Shown here piece by piece: positions 40,859 to 52,160 of a stretch of 64,000 nucleotides of DNA. Each line of letters opens with the position of its first letter. Position 1 is the stretch's first letter. Origin of the DNA: Leclercia sp. LSNIH1 (lineage in GTDB: Bacteria > Pseudomonadota > Gammaproteobacteria > Enterobacterales > Enterobacteriaceae); NCBI RefSeq assembly GCF_002902985.1, contig NZ_CP026167.1:1054001-1118000 (forward strand), written 5' to 3'. Under the pieces are notes generated by a model, which was not told the origin of the DNA, ran no database searches, and saw nothing but the letters and a program-made list of their open reading frames with translations. A program made the translations under genes and the position numbers.

Positions 40859-42244
40859 ATGACTACTCAGCACGCTCTCTACAGCCAACTCCCCGCGACC
40901 GATCGTCTGCTTCGCGATGCCCGTCTTACTGCCATTATTGCCCGGTTTGGTCACAGCCGAACGGTGGAGACCTTGCGTCTGTTACAGGACGAAGCCCGCG
41001 CCGGGATCCGCGCCGACAACCGCCTGCCAGCGTGGTGCGACGACTGGCCCCAGGAGACCGAAAAGCGGCTGGCGCAGGATGACGCCACGGGCCTGCGCCC
41101 GGTCATCAACCTGACGGGTACCGTGCTGCATACCAATCTGGGGCGCGCGCTGCTGGCAGAGGAGGCGGTTGCCGCGGTCACCCAGGCGATGCAGGTGCCA
41201 GTGACCCTGGAGTACGATCTCGACGGTGCCGGACGCGGCCACCGCGACCGCGCGCTGGCGGCGCTGCTGTGCCAGCTCACCGGGGCGGAAGATGCCTGCA
41301 TTGTGAATAACAATGCTGCGGCGGTGCTGCTGATGCTGGCCGCGACGGCAAGCGGTAAAGAGGTGGTGGTCTCCCGCGGTGAGCTGGTGGAGATTGGCGG
41401 CGCGTTTCGCATCCCGGATGTGATGACCCAGGCCGGGTGCCAGCTTCGCGAGGTGGGCACCACCAACCGTACCCACGACCGGGATTACGCCGCAGCTATC
41501 AATGAAAACACCGCTCTGCTGATGAAGGTGCATACCAGTAACTACCACATCGAAGGCTTTACTCATGCCGTCGACGAAGCCGAGCTGGTGCGCATCGGAC
41601 AGGAGAAAGAGGTGCCGGTGGTCGTCGATCTGGGTAGCGGTTCGCTGGTGGATCTCAGCCGCTATGGCCTGCCGAAAGAGCCGATGCCCCAGGCGCTGAT
41701 TGCCGCCGGTGTCAGCCTGGTGAGCTTCTCGGGGGATAAGCTGTTAGGCGGTCCGCAGGCGGGGATTATTGTCGGTAAGCGCGAGCTGATTGCCAGATTG
41801 CAACAGCATCCACTGAAACGCGCCCTGCGGGCGGATAAAATGACCCTCGCCGCGCTGGAGGCGACCTTGCGCCTCTATCTTCATCCGGAGACGCTGGCCG
41901 AACGGCTGCCGACGCTGCGCCTGTTGAGCCGCGATGCCGCCTCCATTCACCGTCAGGGGGAGCGGCTGCTGACAGACATTGCTGCACACTACCCTGACTT
42001 CGAGGTGCGGGTGGAAGATTGCCTGTCGCAGCCGGGCAGCGGGTCGCTGCCGGTGGATCGTCTGCCCGGCGCGGCACTGACCTTTACCCCGCGCGACGGG
42101 CGCGGCGGCCAGCTGGATGCGCTGGCATTGCGCTGGCGCTCGCTGCCCGTGCCGGTGCTCGGACGGATCAAGGACGGGCGCCTGTGGCTGGATTTACGTT
42201 GCCTGGAAGATGAAGCACTGTTTCTGGAGATGTTGTTGAAATGA
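40859..42244 (+). CDS. selA: L-seryl-tRNA(Sec) selenium transferase
   Basis: PLP-dependent decamer that turns Ser-tRNA(Sec) into Sec-tRNA(Sec) using selenophosphate. 461 residues; an N-terminal tRNA-binding domain, [16 protein letters not shown], and the PLP lysine Lys294 in [14 protein letters not shown]. The stop overlaps the selB start by 4 bases (ATGA). Its presence implies selenoproteins, probably formate dehydrogenases, elsewhere in the genome. Confidence 0.97.
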   Translation: MTTQHALYSQLPATDRLLRDARLTAIIARFGHSRTVETLRLLQDEARAGIRADNRLPAWCDDWPQETEKRLAQDDATGLRPVINLTGTVLHTNLGRALLAEEAVAAVTQAMQVPVTLEYDLDGAGRGHRDRALAALLCQLTGAEDACIVNNNAAAVLLMLAATASGKEVVVSRGELVEIGGAFRIPDVMTQAGCQLREVGTTNRTHDRDYAAAINENTALLMKVHTSNYHIEGFTHAVDEAELVRIGQEKEVPVVVDLGSGSLVDLSRYGLPKEPMPQALIAAGVSLVSFSGDKLLGGPQAGIIVGKRELIARLQQHPLKRALRADKMTLAALEATLRLYLHPETLAERLPTLRLLSRDAASIHRQGERLLTDIAAHYPDFEVRVEDCLSQPGSGSLPVDRLPGAALTFTPRDGRGGQLDALALRWRSLPVPVLGRIKDGRLWLDLRCLEDEALFLEMLLK

Positions 42245-44097
42245 TTATTGCCACTGCCGGTCATGTTGACCATGGCAAAACGACGTTGTTGCAGGCGATC
42301 ACCGGCGTCAACGCCGACCGACTGCCGGAAGAGAAAAAGCGCGGTATGACCATCGATCTGGGTTATGCCTACTGGCCGCAGCCGGATGGCCGGGTGCTGG
42401 GGTTTATTGACGTGCCGGGGCACGAAAAGTTTTTATCCAACATGCTGGCGGGGGTGGGCGGTATCGATCACGCCCTGCTGGTGGTGGCCTGTGATGACGG
42501 GGTGATGGCGCAGACGCGCGAGCATCTGCAGATCCTCAGTCTGACCGGCAACCCGCAGCTGACGGTGGCGCTGACCAAAGCCGATCGCGTCGATGAGGAG
42601 CGGGTGGAGGCGGTGCGCGAGGAGGTGCTGGCGACCCTGCTCGATTATGGCTTCGCGGATGCCACGCTGTTTGTCACCGTCGCCACCGAAGGGCGGGGGA
42701 TCGATGCCCTGCGCGATCATCTGCAACAGCTCCCTGAGCGCGCCCATGCTGACCATCACCGTTTTCGGCTGGCTATCGACCGTGCCTTTACCGTGAAAGG
42801 GGCGGGGCTGGTGGTGACCGGCACGGCGCTGTCTGGCGAGGTGCGGGTGGGTGACAGCCTGTGGCTGACCGGGGTTAACAAGCCGGTACGTATTCGCGGG
42901 TTGCACGCGCAGAATCAGCCTGTCGAACAGGCGCACGCCGGACAGCGTATTGCCCTGAACCTGGTGGGTGATACGGAAAAAGCTGAGCTGAACCGCGGCG
43001 ACTGGCTGCTGGCCGGGACGCCGCCGGAGCCGGCCACGCGGGTGATTGTCTCCCTGCAGAGCGATGTACCGCTCGCGCAGTGGCAGCCGCTGCATATTCA
43101 CCATGCCGCCAGCCACGTGACGGGACGTGTCTCGCTGCTGGAGGGGGCGCTGGCGGAGCTGGTCTTTGACACCCCTCTGTGGCTGGCCGACAACGATCGG
43201 CTGGTGCTGCGCGATATTTCTGCCCGCGTCACCCTGGCCGGGGCGCGGGTCGTGACGCTTAATCCCCCGCGTCGCGGAAAGCGTAAGCCGGAGTACCTGA
43301 ACTGGCTGGCGACGCTTGAGACGGCGACGGATGACCGCAGCGCCCTGCTGGCGCACCTGGAGCGTGGGGCGATGAATCTGGATGACTTTGGCTGGGCACG
43401 CCAGCTCAGCGGAGAAGGACTGCGTCAGCTGACGCAGCAGCCGACGTTCATCCAGGCCGGAAACAGTCTGTTAAACACCCCGGTTGCCGCACGCTGGCAG
43501 CGTAAAATTCTCGATGTGCTGGCAATCTATCATCAGCAGCATCAGGATGAACCTGGCCCCGGGCGCGAGCGCCTGCGTCGCATGGCGCTGCCGATGGAGG
43601 ATGAAGCCCTGGTGCTGCTGCTGATCGAGCGGATGCGCGAGAGCGGGGAGCTACACAGCTACCACGGCTGGCTGCATCTGCCGGATCATAAAGCGGGCTT
43701 TACCCCGGAGCAGCAGGCCGTCTGGCAAAAAGCGCAGGCGCTGTTCCGCGACGACCCCTGGTGGGTACGCGACCTGGCGCGTGAAACCGCCACTGACGAA
43801 CAGACCATGCGTCAGGTGCTGAAGCATGCGGCGCAGCAGGGGCTGATCACCGCGATCGTCAAAGACCGTTACTATCGCCACGATCGCATCGTCACCTTTG
43901 CGAATCTGATCCGGGCGCTGGATAGCGAGCGCGGCTCCACCTGCGCGGCGGATTTCCGCGATCGGCTGAACGTCGGGCGTAAACTGGCGATCCAGATCCT
44001 GGAGTATTTCAACCGCATTGGCTTTACCCGCCGTCGCGGTAACGATCATCTCCTGCGTGACGCGCAGCTCTTTACCGGCGAGTCGCCGCAGCCTTAA
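42241..44097 (+). CDS. selB: Selenocysteine-specific elongation factor SelB
   Basis: GTPase that delivers Sec-tRNA(Sec) to UGA codons marked by a SECIS hairpin. 618 residues: EF-Tu-like G domain ([25 protein letters not shown]), two beta-barrel domains, and C-terminal winged helices (about 375-618) that bind the mRNA hairpin. Four bases of its end overlap the convergent ROK gene. Confidence 0.97.
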   Translation: MIIATAGHVDHGKTTLLQAITGVNADRLPEEKKRGMTIDLGYAYWPQPDGRVLGFIDVPGHEKFLSNMLAGVGGIDHALLVVACDDGVMAQTREHLQILSLTGNPQLTVALTKADRVDEERVEAVREEVLATLLDYGFADATLFVTVATEGRGIDALRDHLQQLPERAHADHHRFRLAIDRAFTVKGAGLVVTGTALSGEVRVGDSLWLTGVNKPVRIRGLHAQNQPVEQAHAGQRIALNLVGDTEKAELNRGDWLLAGTPPEPATRVIVSLQSDVPLAQWQPLHIHHAASHVTGRVSLLEGALAELVFDTPLWLADNDRLVLRDISARVTLAGARVVTLNPPRRGKRKPEYLNWLATLETATDDRSALLAHLERGAMNLDDFGWARQLSGEGLRQLTQQPTFIQAGNSLLNTPVAARWQRKILDVLAIYHQQHQDEPGPGRERLRRMALPMEDEALVLLLIERMRESGELHSYHGWLHLPDHKAGFTPEQQAVWQKAQALFRDDPWWVRDLARETATDEQTMRQVLKHAAQQGLITAIVKDRYYRHDRIVTFANLIRALDSERGSTCAADFRDRLNVGRKLAIQILEYFNRIGFTRRRGNDHLLRDAQLFTGESPQP

Positions 44098-44981
44098 GTC
44101 TCGCTTCTGGCAAGTTTCTGTTTTGCCAGCCATACGGCTCCCAGCCTGCCCGCCTGGTTACCCAACTGGCAGGGCAGGATGGGCACCTGCAGCGCCTCCC
44201 ACTCTTCAAAGGTCTGCAGGTGTCTGTCGAGCAGCTTATAAATTTTCTCCTGCTCGCTGATGCCGCCGCCAATCAGCACCACCTGCGGATCAAACATGGA
44301 GATGACGCTGTAGACTCCGCGGGCCAGAAACAGGGCCCACTCTTCGACGGCTTCGCGCAGATGCAGGTCGTTCTCCATACGCTCGAACAGCTCTTCGCCT
44401 TTCGGCATCTCCTCTTCGGAGACGGCCAGCGCCCGGCGGCAGGTCTCCATCAGCCCTTTGGCCGAGGCGACGATATGCATCCCTTCGCCGTTCTTGCCGA
44501 CCGGGATCACCCCGAATTCCCCGGCGCGGTGGTGCGAGCCGCGCCAGAGATCGCCCTCCACCACAATGCCGCCGCCGATCCCGGTACCGAGCGTAATGCA
44601 GACAAAGTTTTCATATTCACGCCCCGCGCCGCGCCAGCGTTCGCCCAGCGCAGCGCAGTTGGCGTCATTCTCGGCGATAACCGGCAGGTCCGTCAGCTCT
44701 GAGAAAAGTGCATACAGGTTGACGTTGTCCAGATAGTCGAGCGCGCCCGCCTTTGCGGCTTCGCCGGTATGGGTATTGATGTGGCCAGGAAAACTCACGC
44801 CGATAGCCGCGATCTCGTGTTCATTCTGGTAAGCCTCGACCACCTCGCGCCACTGTTGCTTAAAGCTCTCCTCATCCTCTGGGGTATCAAACTGATCGGT
44901 GGCGATTTCGTTGCCGTTCTCGTCGATCACGCCGTGTTTAATGTGGGTTCCGCCCACGTCAAAGCCGATAAAAAGCCGCAT
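44094..44981 (-). CDS. ROK-family sugar kinase-like protein without the zinc motif
   Basis: 295 residues. ATP site FDVGGTHIKHGVID at the N-terminus and TLGTGIGGGI at about 130-138; catalytic base Asp106 in AENDANCAALGE. Most ROK kinases have GEIGH followed by a CxCGxxGCxE zinc site; here the stretch reads GEFGVIPVG with neither His nor cysteines, as in some beta-glucoside kinases (BglK). Sugar substrate unknown. It stands alone, divergent from aldB, in the place where E. coli K-12 has yiaY. Confidence 0.82.
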   Translation of the reverse strand: MRLFIGFDVGGTHIKHGVIDENGNEIATDQFDTPEDEESFKQQWREVVEAYQNEHEIAAIGVSFPGHINTHTGEAAKAGALDYLDNVNLYALFSELTDLPVIAENDANCAALGERWRGAGREYENFVCITLGTGIGGGIVVEGDLWRGSHHRAGEFGVIPVGKNGEGMHIVASAKGLMETCRRALAVSEEEMPKGEELFERMENDLHLREAVEEWALFLARGVYSVISMFDPQVVLIGGGISEQEKIYKLLDRHLQTFEEWEALQVPILPCQLGNQAGRLGAVWLAKQKLARSET

Positions 44982-45147
44982 TTATCCTTACCTCCGCCCG
45001 GGTTGTGCGCTTTAAGTATGGCTCAGCGCCGAAAACCAAACGTAAAGTAAGGTAATGCGTGAAGGGGCTCGCAAAGCAGGCGACGACTGGCGATGTTTTC
45101 ACCGCCGCGGTCTACCTTTGAAAGACACTACACACAAGGAGACAGTC

Positions 45148-46686
45148 ATGACGAATAACCCTCCATCAGCACGTATCCTGCCTGGCGAATATGGTTTTCC
45201 TCTCAAACTTAAAGCCCGTTATGACAACTTTATCGGCGGCGACTGGGTTCCTCCGGCCGACGGCGACTATTATCAGAACCTCACCCCGGTGACCGGCCAG
45301 CCGCTGTGCGAGATCGCCAGCTCCGGGAAACGCGATATCGACCTGGCGCTGGATGCCGCCCATAAAGCGAAAGAGAAGTGGGCGCACACCTCGGTACAGG
45401 ATCGCGCGGCGATCCTGTTCAAAATCGCCGATCGTATGGAGCAGAATCTGGAGCTTTTAGCCACGGCGGAAACCTGGGACAACGGTAAACCGATCCGCGA
45501 AACCATGGCCGCCGACGTGCCGCTGGCTATCGACCATTTCCGCTACTTCGCCTCCTGTATTCGTGCGCAGGAAGGGGGGATCAGCGAGGTGGACAAAGAT
45601 ACCGTGGCCTATCACTTCCATGAGCCGCTGGGTGTGGTCGGACAGATCATTCCGTGGAACTTCCCGCTGTTGATGGCCGCCTGGAAAATGGCGCCCGCGC
45701 TGGCGGCAGGCAACTGTGTGGTACTGAAACCGGCGCGCTTAACCCCGCTGTCGATCCTGCTGCTGATGGAAGTGGTGGGCGACCTGCTCCCGCCGGGTGT
45801 CGTGAACGTGGTCAACGGCGCGGGCGGGGAGATTGGTGAATATCTGGCGACCTCCAAACGGATCGCCAAGGTGGCCTTTACCGGCTCCACCGAAGTGGGC
45901 CAGCAGATCATGCAGTACGCCACCCAGAACATCATCCCGGTCACGCTGGAGCTGGGCGGAAAATCCCCGAACATCTTCTTCGCCGATGTGATGGATGAAG
46001 AGGATGCCTTCTTTGACAAGGCGCTGGAAGGATTTGCGCTTTTTGCCTTCAACCAGGGTGAAGTCTGTACCTGTCCAAGCCGGGCGCTGGTGCAGGAGTC
46101 CATTTACGAACGCTTTATGGAGCGCGCCATCCGCCGCGTGGAGTCGATCCGCAGCGGTAACCCGCTGGACAACGGTACCCAGATGGGGGCCCAGGTCTCG
46201 CACGGACAGCTGGAGACGATCCTCAACTACATTGATATCGGGAAGAAAGAGGGGGCGGACATCTTAACCGGCGGGCGGCGCAAGATGCTGGACGGGGAGC
46301 TGAAAGAGGGTTACTACCTGGAGCCGACCATCCTGTCCGGTAAAAATAACATGCGCGTCTTCCAGGAGGAGATCTTTGGCCCGGTGCTGGCGGTGACCAC
46401 CTTCAAAACCATGGAGGAGGCGCTGGAGCTGGCCAACGATACACAGTATGGCCTGGGCGCAGGCGTCTGGAGCCGCAACGGCAATCTGGCCTATCAGATG
46501 GGACGCGGGATCCAGGCAGGACGCGTATGGACCAACTGCTATCACGCTTATCCGGCCCATGCCGCGTTTGGCGGATATAAACAGTCAGGTATTGGCCGCG
46601 AAACGCACAAGATGATGCTGGAACATTACCAGCAGACCAAGTGCCTACTGGTGAGCTACTCCGACAAGCCGCTCGGGCTGTTCTGA
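45148..46686 (+). CDS. aldB: Aldehyde dehydrogenase AldB
   Basis: NADP-dependent acetaldehyde/aldehyde dehydrogenase; in E. coli a stationary-phase enzyme (RpoS, CRP, Fis control). 512 residues: cofactor motif [11 protein letters not shown], general base in [12 protein letters not shown], catalytic cysteine in [12 protein letters not shown]. The frame is open from 45055, but ATG 45148 has AAGGAGACAG before it and starts the homology ([10 protein letters not shown]). The last 31 bases overlap the convergent LysR gene. Confidence 0.96.
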   Translation: MTNNPPSARILPGEYGFPLKLKARYDNFIGGDWVPPADGDYYQNLTPVTGQPLCEIASSGKRDIDLALDAAHKAKEKWAHTSVQDRAAILFKIADRMEQNLELLATAETWDNGKPIRETMAADVPLAIDHFRYFASCIRAQEGGISEVDKDTVAYHFHEPLGVVGQIIPWNFPLLMAAWKMAPALAAGNCVVLKPARLTPLSILLLMEVVGDLLPPGVVNVVNGAGGEIGEYLATSKRIAKVAFTGSTEVGQQIMQYATQNIIPVTLELGGKSPNIFFADVMDEEDAFFDKALEGFALFAFNQGEVCTCPSRALVQESIYERFMERAIRRVESIRSGNPLDNGTQMGAQVSHGQLETILNYIDIGKKEGADILTGGRRKMLDGELKEGYYLEPTILSGKNNMRVFQEEIFGPVLAVTTFKTMEEALELANDTQYGLGAGVWSRNGNLAYQMGRGIQAGRVWTNCYHAYPAHAAFGGYKQSGIGRETHKMMLEHYQQTKCLLVSYSDKPLGLF

Positions 46687-47645
46687 CCCTTCAGCGCAGG
46701 TCGCCGCTGGGTGGCCTGCGCTATCTGCTTACGCAGGGTATTCAGCACGCCGTCGAGTACATACTGCACCCGCCACGGTTGATAGTCACGTTTACGGAAG
46801 ATAGCCACCAGATCCAGCCACCACTCCTCCTGATGCGCGAAGCAGGGCACCAGAACACCCTGTTCGATCTCTTTCTGCAGGCTCTGTTTGGGCGCAAAAA
46901 CGATCCCCAGATGATTGCGCGCCAGCTCCAGCGCCGTCTGGGTGTTGTCGCAAATATAGTTCCCGGTGACTTTATAGTCATGTATCTGATTGCTGTGATT
47001 CGCGCGGAAACGCCAGATGTTGGCATCGTCGATAACCATTGAATCAATAAGAATGCAGGAGTGGTTAATTAAATCCTCAGGATAACTAATAGGATGCTTT
47101 TTAATATATTCCGGGGTGGCGAAAGCGGTAACCGAATATTTGGTTAAGGTCGTGGCGACCAGACTTTCATCTTTGGGTTGGGCATAGGTAATTAAAATAT
47201 CACAATCGTCGGGGAACACGACGCCTTCGAGAAACTCGCTGCCATTCAGGTTATAGGTTTTCAGGCTAATGCGAATATCGCCAATATTGTCGATCTCATG
47301 AATCACATGGCGGGCCAGCCAGGTAATGATACCCGTTGGCCCGTAAATAGTCACTTTACCGCGTTTTTCATGCTTATAATCTGCAATAAAATTAACCAGT
47401 TGTTCGTTCTTTTCCAGCGAAGCGTTGATAAAGGGCAGCAGCGACTGGCCAAACTGGGTCAGCGCCAGGTGACGGGTGGTGCGCTCGAAAATCTTCAGCC
47501 CGACGCGAGTTTCGAAATCCGAGAGATATTTACTGACGTTGGCCTGGGCCATACCCAACAACGCGGCAGCATCTCCAATGCTGTGAGTGGCGGCAATGAC
47601 GGAAATAATTTTTAATTCGCGCGGTTTGATTTGCAGCTTGTGCAT
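46656..47645 (-). CDS. LysR-family regulator (YiaU-like)
   Basis: 329 residues; N-terminal helix-turn-helix ([27 protein letters not shown], about 20-46) and a C-terminal periplasmic-binding-protein-like effector domain. Divergent from yiaT, the same arrangement as E. coli yiaU-yiaT, so it probably controls that porin-like gene; effector unknown. The C-terminus is encoded inside the end of aldB and differs from a typical LysR tail. Lower in G+C than its flanks in the middle part. Confidence 0.85.
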   Translation of the reverse strand: MHKLQIKPRELKIISVIAATHSIGDAAALLGMAQANVSKYLSDFETRVGLKIFERTTRHLALTQFGQSLLPFINASLEKNEQLVNFIADYKHEKRGKVTIYGPTGIITWLARHVIHEIDNIGDIRISLKTYNLNGSEFLEGVVFPDDCDILITYAQPKDESLVATTLTKYSVTAFATPEYIKKHPISYPEDLINHSCILIDSMVIDDANIWRFRANHSNQIHDYKVTGNYICDNTQTALELARNHLGIVFAPKQSLQKEIEQGVLVPCFAHQEEWWLDLVAIFRKRDYQPWRVQYVLDGVLNTLRKQIAQATQRRPALKGQNSPSGLSE

Positions 47646-47764
47646 TGCCTGATGCTCATCTATATGAATTTATATATAATATTATACAAATATCAAAATT
47701 GCATTGCGATTTTTGTAACCATTATTATGCGCCGGGTCGCAGGAAATTTAATGGATTACAAACA

Positions 47765-48505
47765 ATGACGTTTAAAAAGAGTTTACTCATCGCCACGGTT
47801 TTATTTGCGGCTGCTCCCGCAATGGCGGATGAATTTTCAGTTGGCGCGGGCGCCGTTTTTAATGAGTCACCGTATAAAGGTTATAACGAGAATGTTTTCG
47901 CTGTTCCATTAATGCACTACGAAGGGGAACATTTTTACGTGCGTCAGGCTACCGGCGGCTGGATTGTCTGGAAAGATGCCAAAAACGAACTCAGCCTGAC
48001 CGCCTCCTGGATGCCGCTGCACTTTGATCCGGACGATAACGACGACTCTGCGATGAAGCAGCTGGACGAGCGCAAAGCCTCCGCGATGCTGGGCGGCGCC
48101 TATTATCACCATGAAAGCTGGGGTAGCCTGAAGTTGGCGATTGCCGCCGATGCGATGGATGAGAGCGGCGGCGTGATGGGCGAAATCTCTTATTTCCGCC
48201 CGTTCCGCATGGCGCGCCTGACCCTGACGCCATCGGTGGGGGTCTTTTACTACGATGAAAGCTTCAACGATTACTACTACGGCGTCTCGCAGAAAGAGTC
48301 CCGTCGCAGCGGTTTAAAGCAGTACAACGCAGGCGAAACCGTGACCCCTTATGTGGGTGTGGCAGCTAAATACCCGCTGACACAGAATCTCTCTCTGAAT
48401 GCCAGCGCCGTCTATACCGTGCTGCCTGACGATGTGAAAAACAGCCCGATGATCGACCGTGACGACAGCTTCGCGCTGATGACCGGTCTCTCCTGGACGT
48501 TTTAA
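47765..48505 (+). CDS. yiaT: MipA/OmpV-family outer-membrane protein YiaT
   Basis: 246 residues, the length of E. coli YiaT. Signal peptide MTFKKSLLIATVLFAAAPAMA followed by DEFSVGAG and alternating beta strands, ending in the aromatic SWTF typical of outer-membrane barrels. The MipA group includes a scaffold of murein synthesis; a transport role for YiaT is unproven. The frame opens upstream at 47645, but the signal peptide fixes the start at 47765. Confidence 0.9.
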   Translation: MTFKKSLLIATVLFAAAPAMADEFSVGAGAVFNESPYKGYNENVFAVPLMHYEGEHFYVRQATGGWIVWKDAKNELSLTASWMPLHFDPDDNDDSAMKQLDERKASAMLGGAYYHHESWGSLKLAIAADAMDESGGVMGEISYFRPFRMARLTLTPSVGVFYYDESFNDYYYGVSQKESRRSGLKQYNAGETVTPYVGVAAKYPLTQNLSLNASAVYTVLPDDVKNSPMIDRDDSFALMTGLSWTF

Positions 48506-48514
48506 GGTAGTAAA

Positions 48515-48555
48515 AATCAGCCCTCTGAGATGAGGGCTGATTCTGTTTTCCGGCT
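48515..48555. terminator. Hairpin between yiaT and the GH127 gene
   Basis: AATCAGCCCTC / GAGGGCTGATT, an 11-pair perfect stem, followed by CTGTTTTC. Lies between convergent genes and could end both transcripts. Confidence 0.75.
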
Positions 48556-50523
48556 TTAGCGTGCGGCGTTCGCCTCATCCACCCAGATCCGCATCTCCCC
48601 TTCGCCCCGGTTAGCCCAGCTAAACCACGGAATAAAGGTCAGCGTCTGCGCCTGTTGCGTGGCGGAGGCACGATCGTACTGCCACAGCGGTTGGTGTTCA
48701 GCGTCCGCGGCGTGGCGGGCATACCCTTGCGTCTGGATCAGCATCTTATGGGCAAAAATCCCTTTGCCTTCAACGAGTCTGAATTCGCTGTCGGCTGGCA
48801 GGGTAAGGTTGTGCAGCCCCGCGCCGTTATCCGCCTCTTCAAGACAGTAGACCAGTGGCCCGCGCTGCAAAGCCACTTTTCCGGCCTGCTGGCGCACCTG
48901 CGGATTACCGTAAACCCGGCGGACCGGCATCGGCAGGGTTAACACCAGCTTATCGCCTTCCTGCCAGCGGCGGGTCAGGTAGATATAGCCCTGACGCATC
49001 TCACCCGTGATGGGTTTGCCATTCAGCGTGAGCTGTGGATTGTCGCACCAGTCCGGCGCACGTAAGGCCAGGGTATAGTCGACGTCCACCGAGGAGGCGA
49101 TTTCGATGACGACCTGCTCCTGCCACGGGTAGTTGCCGCTGATCCGCAGCTGCAACTCCTGCTCACCCACCGGGAAAGCCATGCTGTTGCCGATGTAGAG
49201 GTTGATAAACAGGGCATCGTCGCGAACGGTATAGATGTAGTGACCAATCGAGGCCAGAACGCGGGCGATGTTTGGCGGGCAGCAGGCGCAGCCGAACCAG
49301 CGCTGGCGAACCGGCTTCACGTGATCGTAGACATGGTTAAATTTCAGCGTCTTCGGATGCACTTCCAGCGGGTTGACGTAGAAGAAGTGTTTCCCGTCCA
49401 GCGCCATGCCGCCAAGCACGGTGTTGTACAGCGCCCGCTCCATAACGTCGGCGTACTGGCTGTTGGCTTCCATTTCCAGCATGCGACGGGCAAACATCAT
49501 CAGGCCGATGGAGGCGCAGCTTTCAGCATAGACGGTGTCGTTCGGCAGATCGTAATCGCTGCTGAAGGCTTCGCCGCTGCTCTGGGAACCAATCCCGCCG
49601 GTGATATAGAGCTGGCGCTGGGCCATGTTATTCCACAGGCGCAGGCAGTCCTGGCGTTTACTCTCATCCTGACTTAAACGGGCCAGGTGCGCGACGCCGG
49701 TCATCAGATAGACGAAACGCACCGCATGACCAATCGCCGTTTGCTGTTCCGCCAGCGGCTGATGCGCCTGGCTGTAGGCTTTATCCTGTACCATCCACGC
49801 CGGGCCGTAGGTGTTCCAGTACGAGGTTTTGCCCCGCTTTTCATATTCGATGTCGTAGAAGTGCGGCTGGGTGCCACGCGCTTCAACGAAATATTTCGCC
49901 AGCGCCAGGTAGCGCGGCTCCTGGGTGACATCAAACAGGCGCATCAGCGCCAGCTCGATCTCCGGGTGGCCGGGATAGCCGTGTAGCTGCTGCTCGCCCG
50001 GACCAAAAACGCTGTCGATATGGTCGGCCAGCTTACAGACCACCTCCAGCAGACGGCGTTTGCCGGTGCCCTGGAACCAGGCTACGCCCGCTTCAATCAT
50101 ATGCCCGGCGCAGTAAAGCTCGTGGCACTCCGCCAGGTTTGTCCAGCGCTCCTCCGGCGCTTTTACCGTAAACCAGGTATTGAGATAGCCATCGTCGCAC
50201 TGCGCGGCGGCTACCAGCTCAATCACCTCATCGGCGGTTTTTTCCAGCTCCGCGTCGGGCTTCTGGCACAGCGACCAGGCGACCGCCTCCAGCCATTTCG
50301 CCACGTCGCTGTCCTGAAAGACCATCCCGTAGAATTCACCATTTTGCTGACCCGCCGCGATGCGAAAGTTGCTGATGGCATGGCTCGGTTCCGCCTCCTC
50401 AATGCGATCGTTCAGGGCATCCCACTGGTAGGGGATGACCACATCGCGCACCAGCTGTTGATACTGACCCAGAAACGGGTCGCTGATTTTCAGTTTATGC
50501 AGGTCGGGTTCCATTATGGACAT
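48556..50523 (-). CDS. Glycoside hydrolase family 127 (beta-L-arabinofuranosidase type)
   Basis: 655 residues, cytosolic (no signal peptide). An (alpha/alpha)6 barrel is followed by beta domains. All residues known from the family prototype HypBA1 are present with the same spacing: acid/base Glu318, then metal ligands Glu334 and Cys336 (YAESCAS) and Cys414-Cys415 (GCACCPPN), one of which is the nucleophile. Such enzymes release L-arabinose from beta-1,2-linked L-arabinofuranosides. ATG 50523 is chosen for its distance to AGGAG. Downstream of, and probably co-transcribed with, the GPH transporter. Confidence 0.85.
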   Translation of the reverse strand: MSIMEPDLHKLKISDPFLGQYQQLVRDVVIPYQWDALNDRIEEAEPSHAISNFRIAAGQQNGEFYGMVFQDSDVAKWLEAVAWSLCQKPDAELEKTADEVIELVAAAQCDDGYLNTWFTVKAPEERWTNLAECHELYCAGHMIEAGVAWFQGTGKRRLLEVVCKLADHIDSVFGPGEQQLHGYPGHPEIELALMRLFDVTQEPRYLALAKYFVEARGTQPHFYDIEYEKRGKTSYWNTYGPAWMVQDKAYSQAHQPLAEQQTAIGHAVRFVYLMTGVAHLARLSQDESKRQDCLRLWNNMAQRQLYITGGIGSQSSGEAFSSDYDLPNDTVYAESCASIGLMMFARRMLEMEANSQYADVMERALYNTVLGGMALDGKHFFYVNPLEVHPKTLKFNHVYDHVKPVRQRWFGCACCPPNIARVLASIGHYIYTVRDDALFINLYIGNSMAFPVGEQELQLRISGNYPWQEQVVIEIASSVDVDYTLALRAPDWCDNPQLTLNGKPITGEMRQGYIYLTRRWQEGDKLVLTLPMPVRRVYGNPQVRQQAGKVALQRGPLVYCLEEADNGAGLHNLTLPADSEFRLVEGKGIFAHKMLIQTQGYARHAADAEHQPLWQYDRASATQQAQTLTFIPWFSWANRGEGEMRIWVDEANAAR

Positions 50524-50533
50524 CATGTTCTCC

Positions 50534-51934
50534 TCAGGCGTGAGCGTGACGCTGGCGCAGGTCGGTGGCAATGCGCGTCATCATCGGGTTATTGAGTCGG
50601 CACTTGCGGATCGCCAGCGCCAGCAGCAGATGGAAAAGGGCGGGCAGCAGAGTCTCCATGGCGGTAATGCCCTGTAATGAGGCGGGCGTCTGGTTGCCTG
50701 CGCCCGGCTGGTAGGCGACGAAAATAAACACCAGGCTGATGATCCCGGCGCTGGAAGCCCAGGCCAGCTTGATGAAAAAGAGGTTAAAGGCGAAGTTCAT
50801 GCCGGAGGAGCGTACGCGGGTTTTCCACTCGCCGTAGTCGTCAGCAAAGGCCATCAGTGCGAAGTGCAGCGGCAGGGTAAAGCCGAGGATCACGCCGTTC
50901 GCCAGAATGACCACCAGCCACAGAGTCTGGTAAGCCGGGCCGCCGGGCAGGAACCACATCCCCACCGCCAGGGCTGCCAGCACCAGGTTGGTGTAGTAGT
51001 AGAGTTTGACGGTGTCGCTGCGACGTGACAGCAGGTTAACGATCACCGCGCCCAGAATAGAGGCAAAGGTCACCATCGTGAAGAAGAGCGAGGTGTAGGC
51101 GGTGCTCCCTTCCAGCACGTAAGTGATGAAATACATGTAGCCGCCGCCACGAATGTTGAAGACGTTAATCAGCAGGAAAGACATCACCAGCATCAGCAGC
51201 AGCTGGTCGTTGTTACGCAGACCGGCGAGGTGCTCCTTAAGGGTAAATTTTCCCATCATCGCCAGCGGTACGCGCTCGCGAACCCAGAAGAAGCAGCACA
51301 GGAACATCACCACCGCAATGGCGCACAGCACACCCACGCCGAACTGATATCCCTGCGCCACGTTGCCCTGACCGAGAAGTTCAACCAGCCACGGCAGGCC
51401 AACGGAGACCAGAAAACCGGCCACGCCGCACAATACAAAACGCCATGACTGGCAGGAGATCACTTCGCTGTGGCGGGTGGTCATGGTGTTGATCAGCGCG
51501 CAATAGGGCACGTTGATGGCGGTATAGCCCACCGAGAGCAGCAGATAGGTGCCGAAGGCCCAGGCGATTTTAACTCCCATGCCCGCCTCCGGCACGGTGA
51601 AGGTCAGCACGCCGATAATGCCAATCGGCAGGGCGACCCACAGCTGCCAGGGGCAAAAGCGTCCCCAGCGGCTCTGGGTACGGTCGGCGATGATCCCCAT
51701 CACCGGGTCGGATATCGCGTCGAAGATGCGCAGGGCGATAAACAGCGTGCCGACCAGCGCCGGGGTTAAACCAAAGACATCGGTATAGAAAAAAGTGAGA
51801 AAGTTCATGATCAAACAGGTGATCACCGTGCCGCCAGCATCACCCAGGCCGTAGCCTATTTTTTCTCGCACCGTCAGGCGATCGTTGATGGCCTGCTGAG
51901 CGATCTCTGTCTGTGTAATCGGGGTGGAAGTCAT
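50534..51934 (-). CDS. GPH-family sugar:cation symporter
   Basis: 466 residues, 12 predicted membrane segments. Family motifs: [19 protein letters not shown] near the N-terminus and [26 protein letters not shown] after helix 2. Resembles YicJ/MelB-type carriers that import glycosides with Na+ or H+. With the GH127 enzyme 10 bases downstream, the substrate is likely an arabinofuranosyl oligosaccharide. Frame open to 52018; ATG 51934 is preceded by GAGGAG. Confidence 0.87.
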   Translation of the reverse strand: MTSTPITQTEIAQQAINDRLTVREKIGYGLGDAGGTVITCLIMNFLTFFYTDVFGLTPALVGTLFIALRIFDAISDPVMGIIADRTQSRWGRFCPWQLWVALPIGIIGVLTFTVPEAGMGVKIAWAFGTYLLLSVGYTAINVPYCALINTMTTRHSEVISCQSWRFVLCGVAGFLVSVGLPWLVELLGQGNVAQGYQFGVGVLCAIAVVMFLCCFFWVRERVPLAMMGKFTLKEHLAGLRNNDQLLLMLVMSFLLINVFNIRGGGYMYFITYVLEGSTAYTSLFFTMVTFASILGAVIVNLLSRRSDTVKLYYYTNLVLAALAVGMWFLPGGPAYQTLWLVVILANGVILGFTLPLHFALMAFADDYGEWKTRVRSSGMNFAFNLFFIKLAWASSAGIISLVFIFVAYQPGAGNQTPASLQGITAMETLLPALFHLLLALAIRKCRLNNPMMTRIATDLRQRHAHA

Positions 51935-52067
51935 GAGGTAACTCCTCGGGTTATTGAATTTTTTATGTTGTTTTGCAGAGTACCTGACTAATTTTGCACT
52001 GTTCCCTGGGGGCAACAAGGGAAGGGAAAAGTATAAAAAGGTGAGGATTCCGACCTTGTGCGTAAAA

Positions 52068-52083
52068 TGTGATTTTGATCGGG
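52068..52083. promoter_or_regulatory. CRP-like half site in the GPH-AraC divergent spacer
   Basis: TGTGATTTTGATCGGG: the left half matches CRP, the right half poorly. The spacer (51935-52160) must hold both divergent promoters. Confidence 0.35.
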
Positions 52084-52160
52084 ACGAATGGCAAATAGCT
52101 GTTAATAATCAGGGATAAAGAGAGAAAATTGGCTCATAAATAGCGAGAAATTGAATAACC

